12,601 nt of DNA from JANNFX01 sp031380225 (GCA_031380225.1 JANNFX010000111.1:1-12601); one strand, 5' to 3'; counted from the first letter of the stretch, positions 1 through 8,110 are shown. Numbers and translations: made by a program. Notes: generated by a model not told the origin, from the letters alone.

Positions 1-1470
1 GAAAACATGGGCGCGCAGATCGTGCGCGAGGTGTCAAAGCAGACCAATGACGTCGCCGGTGATGGCACGACGACCGCCACGGTGTTGGCGGACGCTCTCG
101 TCCAAGGTGGACTGAAATGCGTCCGCGATGGCGCCAACGCAGTCGAACTGGTGCAAGGTATGGAACTCGCAGTGACGGAGGTCATTGCCAACCTCAAGGC
201 CCAAGCCAAACCTGTGAGCGGACCTGAGACCGTGCGAGCCGTAGCCAGTATCGCTGCCAATGATGAATCCCTCGGCCGCTTAGTGAGTGAGGCTTTCGCA
301 AAGGCTGGAGCACACGGCATTGTCGACGTGCAGTACGGCGTCGGCATAACTGCAGTTCTCGAATTCATAGAGGGCATGACTTTCGACCGCGGATATATGT
401 CTCACCATATGGCCAACGATGTTGAGACCATGCAGGCCGTACTCGAAAATCCCCTGATCCTGATTACAGATAACAAGATCGCAGCACCGTCTGAGCTGAC
501 GCGGGTCTATCAGTTGATTGAAAAGACTAAGCGGCCACTGCTGATCATTGCCGAGGAAATTGCACCCGCTTGCGTTATGGACATTCTGGCCCGGCGTGAA
601 AAAAGCCAGCTCAACATCGTATCAGTCAATCCCCCGGAATATGGGCATTGGCGCAAAGCAATGCTTGAAGATATCGCCATTGCCACCGGCGGGCGCGTCG
701 TGGCGCGTGATCTAGGAGGCCGCATCGAAAATTGCGAACTCGAAGACCTCGGCAGCGCGCAGCGAGCGACTATCTCGGCCACCCGGACAGCAATCGCCGG
801 CGGCGGCGGAAGTCCCGCGGCCGTGGCAGCGCGGCGCGAGCAGGTGTCGCGGCAGTACGAAGCGGCGCCTGAGAACATTGAACGCGACAAGTACCAAGAG
901 CGGCTCGCCAAACTGTCGGGTGGTACAGCGCTCATTTTGTCTGGCGGCGCAACGCCCGTGCAGCTGCGGCGCACCACTCAGTTGATTGAAGACGCCATCA
1001 ACGCCGCCCGCGGCGCTCTTGCTGAAGGCGTCGTGCCTGGCGGCGGCACGGCCTTGTTGCGCACCATACCCGCCCTCGACAAACTCTCGAAGGGGCTCCA
1101 GGGCAGCGTGCGGCGCGGCGCGGAATTGGTTCGTGAGGCACTGCAGAAGCCGTTGGAACGGATCGCCAAGAACGGCGGCCTTGACGGTGCCGAACAAGTC
1201 AAAGCCGTTTTAGCTGCCAACCATGATTTTGGGTTCAATGCCCGCACCGGCACAGTCTCCGATCTTGTCAAAGCCGGTGTTATTGATCCGGTCAAGGTCG
1301 TCCAGTGCGCGGTACGAAACGCGGCATCGGTGGCTGGCCTGATTTTGACCACACATACGCTCGTCGCCAAACGGCCGGACGACTACGACCCGACAGCAGA
1401 AGCAGCACGAGGTGGTGGAGCCGAACTGCTCGGCCTTAAGCCACCGCCTATTAAATTGGTCAACAATTGA
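1..1470 (+). CDS. groEL: Divergent GroEL-type chaperonin, 5' end outside window
   Basis: Group I chaperonin (Hsp60) paralogue. The frame is open from base 1, and the first visible residues (ENM, then GAQIVREV) correspond to E. coli GroEL residue 67 onward, so about 66 N-terminal residues lie upstream. The ATP-site stretch with DGTTTATVL is present, including the equivalent of Asp87. Asp398 is present in IEDAINAARGAL, followed by the equatorial EGVVPGGGTAL segment. The apical domain is divergent: by gap-free alignment, Tyr199 is kept but Y203H, F204M, L234T, L237Y, L259V, V263L and V264A are changed. The C-terminus ends in KLVNN with no Gly-Gly-Met tail. No groES lies downstream; instead genes for a PQQ-alcohol oxidation accessory system follow after 87 bases. 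It is therefore probably not the housekeeping GroEL but a specialised chaperonin, perhaps like MimG, which serves a propane monooxygenase in mycobacteria. Family assignment is firm; the specialised role is inferred. Confidence 0.9.
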   Translation, partial: ENMGAQIVREVSKQTNDVAGDGTTTATVLADALVQGGLKCVRDGANAVELVQGMELAVTEVIANLKAQAKPVSGPETVRAVASIAANDESLGRLVSEAFAKAGAHGIVDVQYGVGITAVLEFIEGMTFDRGYMSHHMANDVETMQAVLENPLILITDNKIAAPSELTRVYQLIEKTKRPLLIIAEEIAPACVMDILARREKSQLNIVSVNPPEYGHWRKAMLEDIAIATGGRVVARDLGGRIENCELEDLGSAQRATISATRTAIAGGGGSPAAVAARREQVSRQYEAAPENIERDKYQERLAKLSGGTALILSGGATPVQLRRTTQLIEDAINAARGALAEGVVPGGGTALLRTIPALDKLSKGLQGSVRRGAELVREALQKPLERIAKNGGLDGAEQVKAVLAANHDFGFNARTGTVSDLVKAGVIDPVKVVQCAVRNAASVAGLILTTHTLVAKRPDDYDPTAEAARGGGAELLGLKPPPIKLVNN

Positions 1471-1557
1471 CGGTTGTTCATCTGAGAAAGTCTTGGAACT
1501 TGGAAATGAACTGCCAGACATCGGCCATAACTGTCCGGAAAAGTTCAGGGTGGTGCA

Positions 1558-2643
1558 ATGCTGAAAAAGCAAGCCGAAAAGCCGTGCCGTTCTGTGGAGG
1601 CTGAAGCATCGGGCCTCAACAAGGCTGTGGCAACGAGAGGAGCGGCACCCTCGCCACTGAAGTTCGCTGCCCTTCTGAGTGCTTTTATAGGCCATGCAAG
1701 TCTTGCGATGGCGCACGAAGTTTATGTTACCAACGAAAAGGACAATACCGTATCGGTGATCGATACGTCGACGCTTGCGGTGGTGCGAACCATACCGGTA
1801 GGCAAGCGCCCGCGCGGAATCCTTTTTTCTCACGACTATAGCCAATTCTTCGTATGCGCGAGCGACAGTGATGCCGTTCAGGTCTTTGACACGGCCAGCG
1901 GTAAGCAACTTTTCGATCTGCCTTCTGGCGATGACCCTGAGCAGTTCGCAATGTCGGCTGACGGCAAACGCCTTTTCATTGCCAACGAGGACAATGCGGT
2001 TACCACGATTGTCGATATCGCGAGCAGGCAGGTGGTAAAACAGGTCGATGTTGGGGTCGAGCCTGAAGGGATGGCGGTGTCACCGGACGATAGTTTGGCC
2101 GTGACCACGTCGGAAACGACGAATATGGCGCACGTCATTGATACCAAAACCCTGGAAGTGATCGATAACATTCTCGTCGACTCGCGCCCGCGTCATGCCG
2201 AATTCACGCCCGATGGAAAGAAACTTCTGGTGACGTCCGAGATCGGCGGCACGATGTCGGTCATCGACATCGCGCTTGGCAAAATTGAACACAAGATTGA
2301 ATTCACAATTCCTGGGATTTCACGCGACAACATTCAACCGGTCGGTGTCAAAATATTGAAGGATGGAAGCCTCGCATTTGTGGCGTTGGGTCCTGCCAAC
2401 CGGGTTGCTGTTGTCGATCTGAAGTCCTTTGAGGTTAAGAAATATTATCTGGTTGGTCAGAGGGTTTGGCACCTTGCCCTGACGCCCGAAGAAGATTTTA
2501 TGTTTACGACGAATGGGGTATCCAACGACGTGACTGTGATCGATCTACGTCGAGAAAAGGCAGTCAAGAGTGTGAAGGTGGGCCGATATCCGTGGGGCGT
2601 AGCAGTGCGCGCGACCAATGCTTTGACGGCCGGTGCAAAATGA
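1558..2643 (+). CDS. Exported YVTN-repeat beta-propeller, PQQ-catabolism associated
   Basis: Periplasmic beta-propeller of 361 residues. After the leader, the chain carries about seven YVTN-type repeats (for example VYVTNEKDNTVSVIDTSTL, then repeated 'VxVIDxxTxxV' and 'PxGxxxSPDG' elements) from about residue 54 to 350. It matches the family described as PQQ-dependent catabolism-associated beta-propeller protein, which occurs beside quinoprotein alcohol dehydrogenase genes; its biochemical role is not established. Start choice: the ATG at 1558 has an AGGG ribosome site at 1547-1550, seven bases upstream. The signal peptide hydrophobic core (LKFAALLSAFIGHASLAMA) ends at about residue 52 before HEVYV, so the stretch ahead of it is unusually long, about 33 residues. 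An in-frame GTG at 1627 would give a normal leader but has no visible ribosome site. The next gene starts 45 bases downstream, so this is probably the same transcript. Confidence 0.88.
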   Translation: MLKKQAEKPCRSVEAEASGLNKAVATRGAAPSPLKFAALLSAFIGHASLAMAHEVYVTNEKDNTVSVIDTSTLAVVRTIPVGKRPRGILFSHDYSQFFVCASDSDAVQVFDTASGKQLFDLPSGDDPEQFAMSADGKRLFIANEDNAVTTIVDIASRQVVKQVDVGVEPEGMAVSPDDSLAVTTSETTNMAHVIDTKTLEVIDNILVDSRPRHAEFTPDGKKLLVTSEIGGTMSVIDIALGKIEHKIEFTIPGISRDNIQPVGVKILKDGSLAFVALGPANRVAVVDLKSFEVKKYYLVGQRVWHLALTPEEDFMFTTNGVSNDVTVIDLRREKAVKSVKVGRYPWGVAVRATNALTAGAK

Positions 2644-2688
2644 TGACATCGGGAACTGCCGACAGAGGCGAGCTTGTGAGGCAATAAC

Positions 2689-3117
2689 ATGAATTTGTAT
2701 TCGTGGTTGGCTGCAGCGGTAGCGATATTGGGGCTGACGGTTCTGGGGGCTGCCCAGACCTTGGCGCATGACGTGACACTGCAACCACTGGAAACGCCTG
2801 GATTGGAGGCTCTTGGCGCCGAATGGCGCAAAGAGAACCCATACCGGGGCAACGAAAAGGCAGTCGCCATAGGCATGTCTGGTTACAACCAGAACTGTGC
2901 CCGCTGCCACGGGCTTGAAGCCATATCTGGTGGCATCGCGCCCGATCTTCGCAAACTTGAACATACTGAGAGCGGCGACGTGTGGTTCCTCAATCGAATC
3001 CGTCACGGAGCAACGATCAATGGCACTTACAAGATGCCGCCGTTTGAGGGCTTGCTCAGTCAAGAAGCCATGTGGGCGATTCGTACCTATGTTGAATCAC
3101 GGCCATTCGAAGAATGA
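2689..3117 (+). CDS. pedF: Periplasmic cytochrome c-550, PedF-like
   Basis: Small monohaem c-type cytochrome of 142 residues, probably the electron acceptor for a PQQ-dependent alcohol dehydrogenase in the periplasm. A Sec signal peptide covers residues 1-26 (cleavage in QTLA-HDVT). The haem attachment motif is C70-A-R-C73-H74, inside YNQNCARCHGLEAISGGIAPDLR, which is characteristic of the c-550 PedF family. Met116 in YKMPPF is the likely sixth haem ligand. Length fits the family. The ATG at 2689 follows a GAGG site at 2678-2681 with seven bases of spacing. The stop codon overlaps the ATG at 3114, indicating translational linkage to the next gene. The symbol is transferred by resemblance to the Pseudomonas ethanol oxidation locus; the dehydrogenase partner is not visible in this window. 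Confidence 0.88.
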   Translation: MNLYSWLAAAVAILGLTVLGAAQTLAHDVTLQPLETPGLEALGAEWRKENPYRGNEKAVAIGMSGYNQNCARCHGLEAISGGIAPDLRKLEHTESGDVWFLNRIRHGATINGTYKMPPFEGLLSQEAMWAIRTYVESRPFEE

Positions 3118-3122
3118 TATCC

Positions 3123-3998
3123 ATGAGAACAAGTCTGAATACGCGGCCGGACAGCAGCGTTCGCCGCGTGGCGGCGCTACTGATCGTGTTACAGGCGATG
3201 TGTGTGGGAACCGCGCTTGCCCGGCCGCTCGATGAAGTTTTAGCCGCCAAGACGCTGCGGGTCGTCGTCTATAAAGATAATCGGCCCTTTTCCTATGTGG
3301 ACGGCGGTGAAGTAAAGGGCATTGATGTCGATTTAGGCCGGGCAATCGCCAAGAAGATCGGTGTCGAAGCCGAAATTATCGACCGGATGACGGCCGAGAA
3401 GGTCGATGACGATCTTCGCTTCAACATCTGGAAGGGGCCCGTTGGTGATGGCGGTGTGGGCGACGTGATGTTGCACGTTCCTGTTGATCGTGAGCTTGCG
3501 GCGCGCAACAATTTGGCCGTTATTGCGAATGGTTATTTTCAAGAACAGGTCGCTCTTGCGATCAATCCCGAGCGTACCGGTCCGGCACCCGATTTCGAAG
3601 TCTTTCGCAAGGAAAAGATCGGTGTCCAGTTTTCAACTGTCGCCGATTATTTCCTCATGCGTTACGGAGATGGCGCGCTCATGAACAACATCGTGCATCA
3701 CACGAAGCTGGAGGCAGGTGTTCGCCAATTTGTCGATAAGGAAACATCAGCTATCCTCGGCGTGCGATCTGACATCGAAGGCGTATTGCACGGCATGGGC
3801 GCTAAGTCGATGTTTGTCGTGCCGGAAATGTCTGGAATTGTGCGTTCGAATTGGGTGATCGGTACTGCAGTTAAAGACAACAGCCGTGATCTTGGCTACG
3901 CTGTCGGGACAGCTCTAGACGACCTGAAGGCATCTGGAGAAATGGCCGCCATCTTTGCCAACTACGGTGTGACCTATGTTGCGCCTCCGGTTGAGTGA
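3123..3998 (+). CDS. MoxJ/XoxJ-like periplasmic binding protein, quinoprotein dehydrogenase-associated
   Basis: Protein of 291 residues of the type-2 periplasmic binding fold (PBP/SBP_bac_3-like). It resembles the family called quinoprotein dehydrogenase-associated putative ABC transporter substrate-binding protein, which includes MxaJ/XoxJ. Members sit beside PQQ dehydrogenases and are thought to help activate or assemble them rather than import a solute; no permease or ATPase gene is near here, which agrees. A signal peptide covers residues 1-33 (ending GTALA before RPLDEV), followed by the typical opening KTLRVVVYKDNRPFSY and GIDVDLGRAIAKKIGV. Start choice: ATG 3123 has GAAG at 3109-3112 at workable spacing. 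The ATG at 3114, which overlaps the previous stop codon as ATGA, would add three residues but leaves almost no room for a ribosome site; it remains possible through translational coupling. It is the last gene of the plus-strand group. Confidence 0.85.
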   Translation: MRTSLNTRPDSSVRRVAALLIVLQAMCVGTALARPLDEVLAAKTLRVVVYKDNRPFSYVDGGEVKGIDVDLGRAIAKKIGVEAEIIDRMTAEKVDDDLRFNIWKGPVGDGGVGDVMLHVPVDRELAARNNLAVIANGYFQEQVALAINPERTGPAPDFEVFRKEKIGVQFSTVADYFLMRYGDGALMNNIVHHTKLEAGVRQFVDKETSAILGVRSDIEGVLHGMGAKSMFVVPEMSGIVRSNWVIGTAVKDNSRDLGYAVGTALDDLKASGEMAAIFANYGVTYVAPPVE

Positions 3999-4145
3999 CT
4001 GATAGCGTATTCAATCCACGCGTTGCAACACAGCCGGGATCGTTGATATTGATCGCTATTGACCGCCGCTTCAAGCCAAGCAAAGAGCACGCTATGCTAG
4101 CGTTATGGCACTGACGCTTGGTACCCGGATCAGCTCTCCCCGCTC

Positions 4146-4236
4146 CGTCATCCCCGCGCAGGCGGGGACCCGCGCAAGCCCGAAATTTAAATTCATATTT
4201 AAGCTTGCGCGGATCCCGCCCTCCGGCGGGATGACG
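4146..4236. repeat. REP/MITE-like palindromic repeat element
   Basis: Two 34-base arms (4146-4179 and 4203-4236) are imperfect inverted copies of each other. They open with CGTCATCCC and close with GGGATGACG, around a 23-base AT-rich centre containing AAATTTAAATT. Each arm contains its own hairpin: CCCCGC/GCGGGG on the left, and ATCCCGCC/GGCGGGAT with a CTCC loop on the right. Repeats of this type, with CGTCATCCC ends and GC-rich arms, are common dispersed extragenic elements in proteobacteria. No flanking target duplication directly abuts the arms. The strong paired arms could fold in RNA and act as a bidirectional transcription barrier, but no T tract is present. Confidence 0.8.
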
Positions 4237-4289
4237 ATCCTTGGGGGTATCGAATGTCTGTGACAGAGCACTAGTTCGCGCTCCGTTTG

Positions 4290-4549
4290 ATGACAGCGAA
4301 AGGGCGAATGGCGTTTTGGCTTCGTTGCGAAAGTGTCTTGCGCTTTTTTTAAAAGGTCCCTTTCAACCCGAAGCAGTTCGTTCTCACGCCGCAGCCGCGC
4401 CAGATCCTTGATCGTGTCATCGTGCGGGCCGGACATCAGATCGGCCTCTTCAAACGCTAATTTCCACGTGCCGAGCGTCGAGTTGCCGACCCCAAGATCG
4501 CTCGAAACCTCACGGAACGTCCGGCCGCTCGTCAAAGCTTCTTTGACAT
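4290..4549 (-). pseudogene. Remnant of IS3-family transposase OrfA
   Basis: In one minus-strand frame the DNA encodes a recognisable OrfA body. A helix-turn-helix region has SGRTFREVSSDLGVGNSTL and TWK, followed by the leucine-zipper-like segment LARLRRENELLRVERDLLKKA that is typical of IS3 OrfA proteins. The run of seven A residues at the LKKA codons (minus strand, bases 4350-4344) sits where IS3 elements carry their programmed -1 frameshift site. An AGGGGAG ribosome site (4560-4554) precedes an ATG at 4549 reading MSKK, but that frame is offset from the OrfA body. This suggests a small deletion or frameshift that removed the normal N-terminus. OrfB is essentially missing: the following sequence soon runs into the palindromic repeat. 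The element is dead. The left end may be TGAACAGATC at 4570-4561, six bases beyond the smc stop codon. Confidence 0.75.
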
Positions 4550-4575
4550 CGTGCTCCCCTGATCTGTTCAATCTA

Positions 4576-7500
4576 TCAGAAAAGCCCTTCACTTTTGCGG
4601 GGGACGTCCACCTCGCGGAAACTTTGTGCAGTTTCTAAGTCGACCGAGACAAGTTGCGAGATGCCTTTTTCAGCCATGGTAACACCGAACAACCGGTTCA
4701 TGCGCGCCATTGTCATCGGGTGATGGGTGATGACCAAGAACCGCGTCGCCGTATCGGCCGCCATTTTGTCCAAAAGATTGCAGAAGCGATCTACGTTGGC
4801 GTCATCAAGCGGCGCATCGACTTCGTCGAGCACACAAATCGGCGATGGGTTGGTCAGGAACACCGCGAAGATCAGCGACATCGCCGTCAGCGTTTGCTCG
4901 CCGCCGGACAACAACGACAACGTCGCCGGTTTTTTGCCGGGCGGCCTGGCGATAATCTCGAGCCCGCCCTCAAGCGGATCTTCGCCCTCAATCACTTCAA
5001 GGCGCGCTTCGCCGCCGTTGAACAATGTCGTAAACAGCTTTTGGAAGTGACCGTTGACGGTCTCGAAAGCCTCGTCGAGTCGTTTCTTGCCTTCACGGTT
5101 CAATTGTTGGATGGCGCTGCGCAGTTTTGCGATCGCCTGTTCGACGTCGTTCTTTTCGGTATCGAGGGTCGCGAACTCACCTTGCAGAATTGTGAGATCT
5201 TCGTCGGCTTGTAAGTTGACCGCTCCGAGACGTTCGCGATCAGACTTCAGACGTTGCACGGACTTATCGACATCGGCCAAGGCCAGTAGCATTTTGTCAG
5301 GCTCGATTTCCGCCAGCGCCAGGCACTTCTCGGCTGGAACCCCAAAGGTCTCGCGAATACGGCGCGCTTCATCCAGGCGGCGGGTTCGTGCTGCCTCAAG
5401 TTTGGTCTCGATGCGGACCAACGATTCGCGCTCCGAAGCCAGCGAGGCTTGCACGGCACGAATGGCTTGCACAGCCGCCCTGACAGCCGTATCGGCAGCG
5501 GCCAACTGATCGGCGGCCTGCTGGCGCACTGCTTCTGCTTTCGCCAATTCACTGAGCAATGATTGGCGGCGCTCATCAATCTGGGCTGGCAGTTCCGCTA
5601 GAACCTCAAGATCGGCGCGCGCCGCCGCATGGCGCTCCTCAAGCGTTGAGATTTGTTGGGCTGAACTGGCGTGACGCGAGGTCCAGCGCTCATGCTCATG
5701 CTTGGCCGCCGCCATCCGCGCGGTTCGTAATTGCTTTTCGCGCACCAGCGTTTGTAATCTGGCCCGTGCCTCGCTGACCCCATCACGTCCCCGCGCAGCC
5801 TGGGCTTGGACGCTAGCGAGCTGTGGCTCAAGGTCTTCGGACTCATCAAGAAGTGTAAGTGCCGCTTCAACCTCGACCAAACGCTCGAACACACCGATCA
5901 TGTCATCGTCGGCCAAGGCTTTGGCCTCGGCAAGCGAACGCAACCGGTTCTCTGTTTCTGCAGCCGTTCGCTCGACTAGGCTCAAGGCTTCGCGTGATTT
6001 CAATAGCTCAGCCTGCGCTTCGCGCCAGCGCTGCCGCAACATACGCTCGGCCGTTTCAGCTTCCGCCAAGGCGCCTGCCATTTCCGATTGAGCGGCCGCG
6101 AACGTTTCCGCAATTTTACGAGCGTCCGCCTCACGCTTGGTGATGTCGCGCAAACGATTGCGGCCGGCGATGCGTTGAGCAGCAGGGGTCACACTGCCGC
6201 CCGCCGCCGAAAAACCGTCCCAGCGCCAAAGGTCGCCTTCGCGCGACACCAACCGTTGACCGGTTTTCAAATGCGGCTGTAGGCGTGGACCATCTTCGGC
6301 CGCCACAACGCCGGTTTGTTTCAAGCTGCGCAGTAACTCAGGCGGCGCATCGACATAGCGCGACAGCGGCTCGACATCAGCCGGCAGCGCCGGATCTTTC
6401 GATGACACTTCGACGAGGCGCCAATGGACCAGAGCGCTTTTTTCAACCGGGGCTTCGAGGTCATCGCCGAAAGCAGCACCCAGTGCTGCCTCATAGCCGG
6501 CTTCGACGCCGAGCCGTTCGGCAATCGGCGGCGCCTTGCCGTTCTGATCGGGGACCAGCAACCTCGCCAGCGTCTCGCGTTCGGTGCTGAGAGCGCTAGC
6601 CGACAGCTGCGCTTGTTGGGCTTCATCACGCTTGGCATTTGCGGCGAGAGCCAGCTCGCGCGTGCGTTCTTCGGCTTCAAGTGTCTCGGTTTCGAGGACC
6701 GTACAATGTGCGGCAAGGCGCTCGACAGCATTACTCGTTTCAACCAACTTTAGAGCGTCCGGCGCGCGCGAGGCTGCATCGCGGGCTTGCGTACTAAGCC
6801 CCATCAGATGCCGCTCGATACGCGCCACCGCCTCTCGGCGTTCACCGTGCGCGTTCTCGAGGCTATTGCGCCGTGCCCGCATTTCAGCGGCGCGTGCAGT
6901 GATTTCGGTGAGTTTCGTTTCCGTGGCCAACAGCTCTGACAGCAAGCGATCAAGCGTTTCCCGGCCGCTGTCTTCGGCAACGTCTGCGGTTTCATCAGCC
7001 GCAGTGAGTTCGGAAATTTCGGATTGAAGCCGGCCCAGAATATCTTTGGCTTCAGCTATAAATTTAGTCTCGCGCTCGAGGTCGGCGACGAGTTGCGCAA
7101 CTTGCGCCCTGACTTCGCGCTCACGGTCAGCGGCGCGCTTGGCTTCGCGTTCCAGGTTATCATGTTCGATGCGAAACCTAGCGAGCGCTGCACCGCGTGT
7201 GGCTTCTTCTTCGCGCAACGCCGGTAAACGTTCCGCCTCTTCGGCTTCGCCGGCAATTGCTTGCGTCTCCGCCCGCGTCGCTTGTGCGACCTTGCCCAGC
7301 GTTTCGGTTAGTCCGGCCTCATGCGCGGTAACGTGATCCTGCGCTTCCTGCCAAGACAAATGCGCGAGCAACGCCTCCGAGCGGCGGATTTCGCCAGACA
7401 GTTCCTTATAGCGGCGAGCTTGGCGCGCTTGCCGCTTCAGGCTGTCGATCTGCGACGTCAGACCACCCAGAATATCGCCGATACGGGCCAGATTTCCCTC

Positions 7501-8061
7501 GGCCGCTCGAAGCCGCAATTCGGCATCATGCCGGCGGCTATGGAGTCCAGCGATACCGGCCGCGTCCTCAAGAATGCGGCGGCGTTGCTCGGGTTTCGCG
7601 TTGACTACTTCCGCAATCTGGCCTTGGCGAACGAGCGCCGGCGAGCGGGCACCCGTGGCAGCATCCTCGAACAGGATCTTGACGTCGCGCGCGCGCACGT
7701 CTTTGCCGTTGATGCGATAAGCAGAGCCGGCCTCGCGCTCGATACGGCGGGTAATTTCAATCTCATCCGTGCCATTGAATTCGGCCGGTGCTTTGCGTTC
7801 GCCGTTGTCGAGGAACATCGTCACTTCGGCGACGTTGCGCTGCGGGCGTGTCATGGTGCCGGAAAAAATCACATCGTCCATGGCGGCGGCGCGCATCGAT
7901 TTGTGCGAGGTCTCGCCCATTACCCAGCGCAGCGCCTCGAGAAGATTTGATTTCCCGCACCCGTTTGGCCCGACAACGCCCGTCAGACCCGGCGCGATCA
8001 CGAGATCGGCGGGTTCTGCGAAGGACTTGAAGCCCAATAGGCGAAGGCGGCTGATTTTCAT
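4576..8061 (-). CDS. smc: Chromosome segregation ATPase SMC
   Basis: Complete SMC of 1161 residues, the core of the SMC-ScpAB condensin that organises and separates chromosomes. The N-terminal head has Walker A GPNGCGKS at residues 31-38. Two long heptad-rich coiled-coil arms (about 170-495 and 640-1000) flank a hinge at about 500-640 that contains DGFSAAGGSVTPA. The C-terminal head carries the ABC signature LSGGEQ from residue 1051, Walker B ICVLDE at about 1075-1080 and the H-loop ITHH at about 1111. Length is normal for alphaproteobacterial SMC. The ATG at 8061 gives the expected MKISRLRLLGFKSFA start, although the ribosome site is weak. The stop codon is immediately followed by an IS3 remnant, but the C-terminus looks natural. 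The gene stands alone and diverges from the Crp/Fnr-family gene. Confidence 0.97.
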   Translation of the reverse strand: MKISRLRLLGFKSFAEPADLVIAPGLTGVVGPNGCGKSNLLEALRWVMGETSHKSMRAAAMDDVIFSGTMTRPQRNVAEVTMFLDNGERKAPAEFNGTDEIEITRRIEREAGSAYRINGKDVRARDVKILFEDAATGARSPALVRQGQIAEVVNAKPEQRRRILEDAAGIAGLHSRRHDAELRLRAAEGNLARIGDILGGLTSQIDSLKRQARQARRYKELSGEIRRSEALLAHLSWQEAQDHVTAHEAGLTETLGKVAQATRAETQAIAGEAEEAERLPALREEEATRGAALARFRIEHDNLEREAKRAADREREVRAQVAQLVADLERETKFIAEAKDILGRLQSEISELTAADETADVAEDSGRETLDRLLSELLATETKLTEITARAAEMRARRNSLENAHGERREAVARIERHLMGLSTQARDAASRAPDALKLVETSNAVERLAAHCTVLETETLEAEERTRELALAANAKRDEAQQAQLSASALSTERETLARLLVPDQNGKAPPIAERLGVEAGYEAALGAAFGDDLEAPVEKSALVHWRLVEVSSKDPALPADVEPLSRYVDAPPELLRSLKQTGVVAAEDGPRLQPHLKTGQRLVSREGDLWRWDGFSAAGGSVTPAAQRIAGRNRLRDITKREADARKIAETFAAAQSEMAGALAEAETAERMLRQRWREAQAELLKSREALSLVERTAAETENRLRSLAEAKALADDDMIGVFERLVEVEAALTLLDESEDLEPQLASVQAQAARGRDGVSEARARLQTLVREKQLRTARMAAAKHEHERWTSRHASSAQQISTLEERHAAARADLEVLAELPAQIDERRQSLLSELAKAEAVRQQAADQLAAADTAVRAAVQAIRAVQASLASERESLVRIETKLEAARTRRLDEARRIRETFGVPAEKCLALAEIEPDKMLLALADVDKSVQRLKSDRERLGAVNLQADEDLTILQGEFATLDTEKNDVEQAIAKLRSAIQQLNREGKKRLDEAFETVNGHFQKLFTTLFNGGEARLEVIEGEDPLEGGLEIIARPPGKKPATLSLLSGGEQTLTAMSLIFAVFLTNPSPICVLDEVDAPLDDANVDRFCNLLDKMAADTATRFLVITHHPMTMARMNRLFGVTMAEKGISQLVSVDLETAQSFREVDVPRKSEGLF

Positions 8062-8110
8062 TTCGGCTCAATGGGGTAGGAGACGGTCAGGCCGCCTTTT
8101 GGGCGCCAGT

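Larger units (their letters stand above)
3999..4575. other. Gene-free scar region between PQQ-accessory genes and smc
   Basis: This 577-base stretch has no intact gene. From left to right it holds about 145 bases without recognisable content, except a small perfect inverted repeat (ACGCTA, TGC loop, TAGCGT) at 4089-4103. Then come a palindromic repeat element (4146-4236) and the minus-strand remains of an IS3-family orfA (about 4290-4549). No clear rho-independent terminator with a T tract is visible for the operon ending at 3998. The palindromic element might stop transcription from both sides, but that is a guess. Confidence 0.7.

Noticed and set aside
1476..1511. Inverted repeat GTTCAT...ATGAAC after groEL, a possible terminator.
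   Set aside because: The stem is only six bases with a 24-base loop and no T tract, so it is probably chance.
4141..4286. Direct repeat CGCTCCGT at 4141-4148 and 4279-4286, a possible target-site duplication around the palindromic element.
   Set aside because: The right copy is more than 40 bases away from the element's end and the left copy overlaps its arm, so it does not behave as a duplication.
4092..4592. A 166-codon minus-strand open frame starting at GTG 4592.
   Set aside because: It is a chimera. Its first part is the IS3 OrfA remnant and its last part reads through the palindromic repeat, giving the IPPEGGI and PACAGMT strings typical of translated repeats. It also overlaps the smc stop region.
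7321..7950. A 209-codon plus-strand open frame inside smc.
   Set aside because: It is antisense to the conserved SMC N-terminal head and start of the coiled coil, with no recognisable domain of its own.
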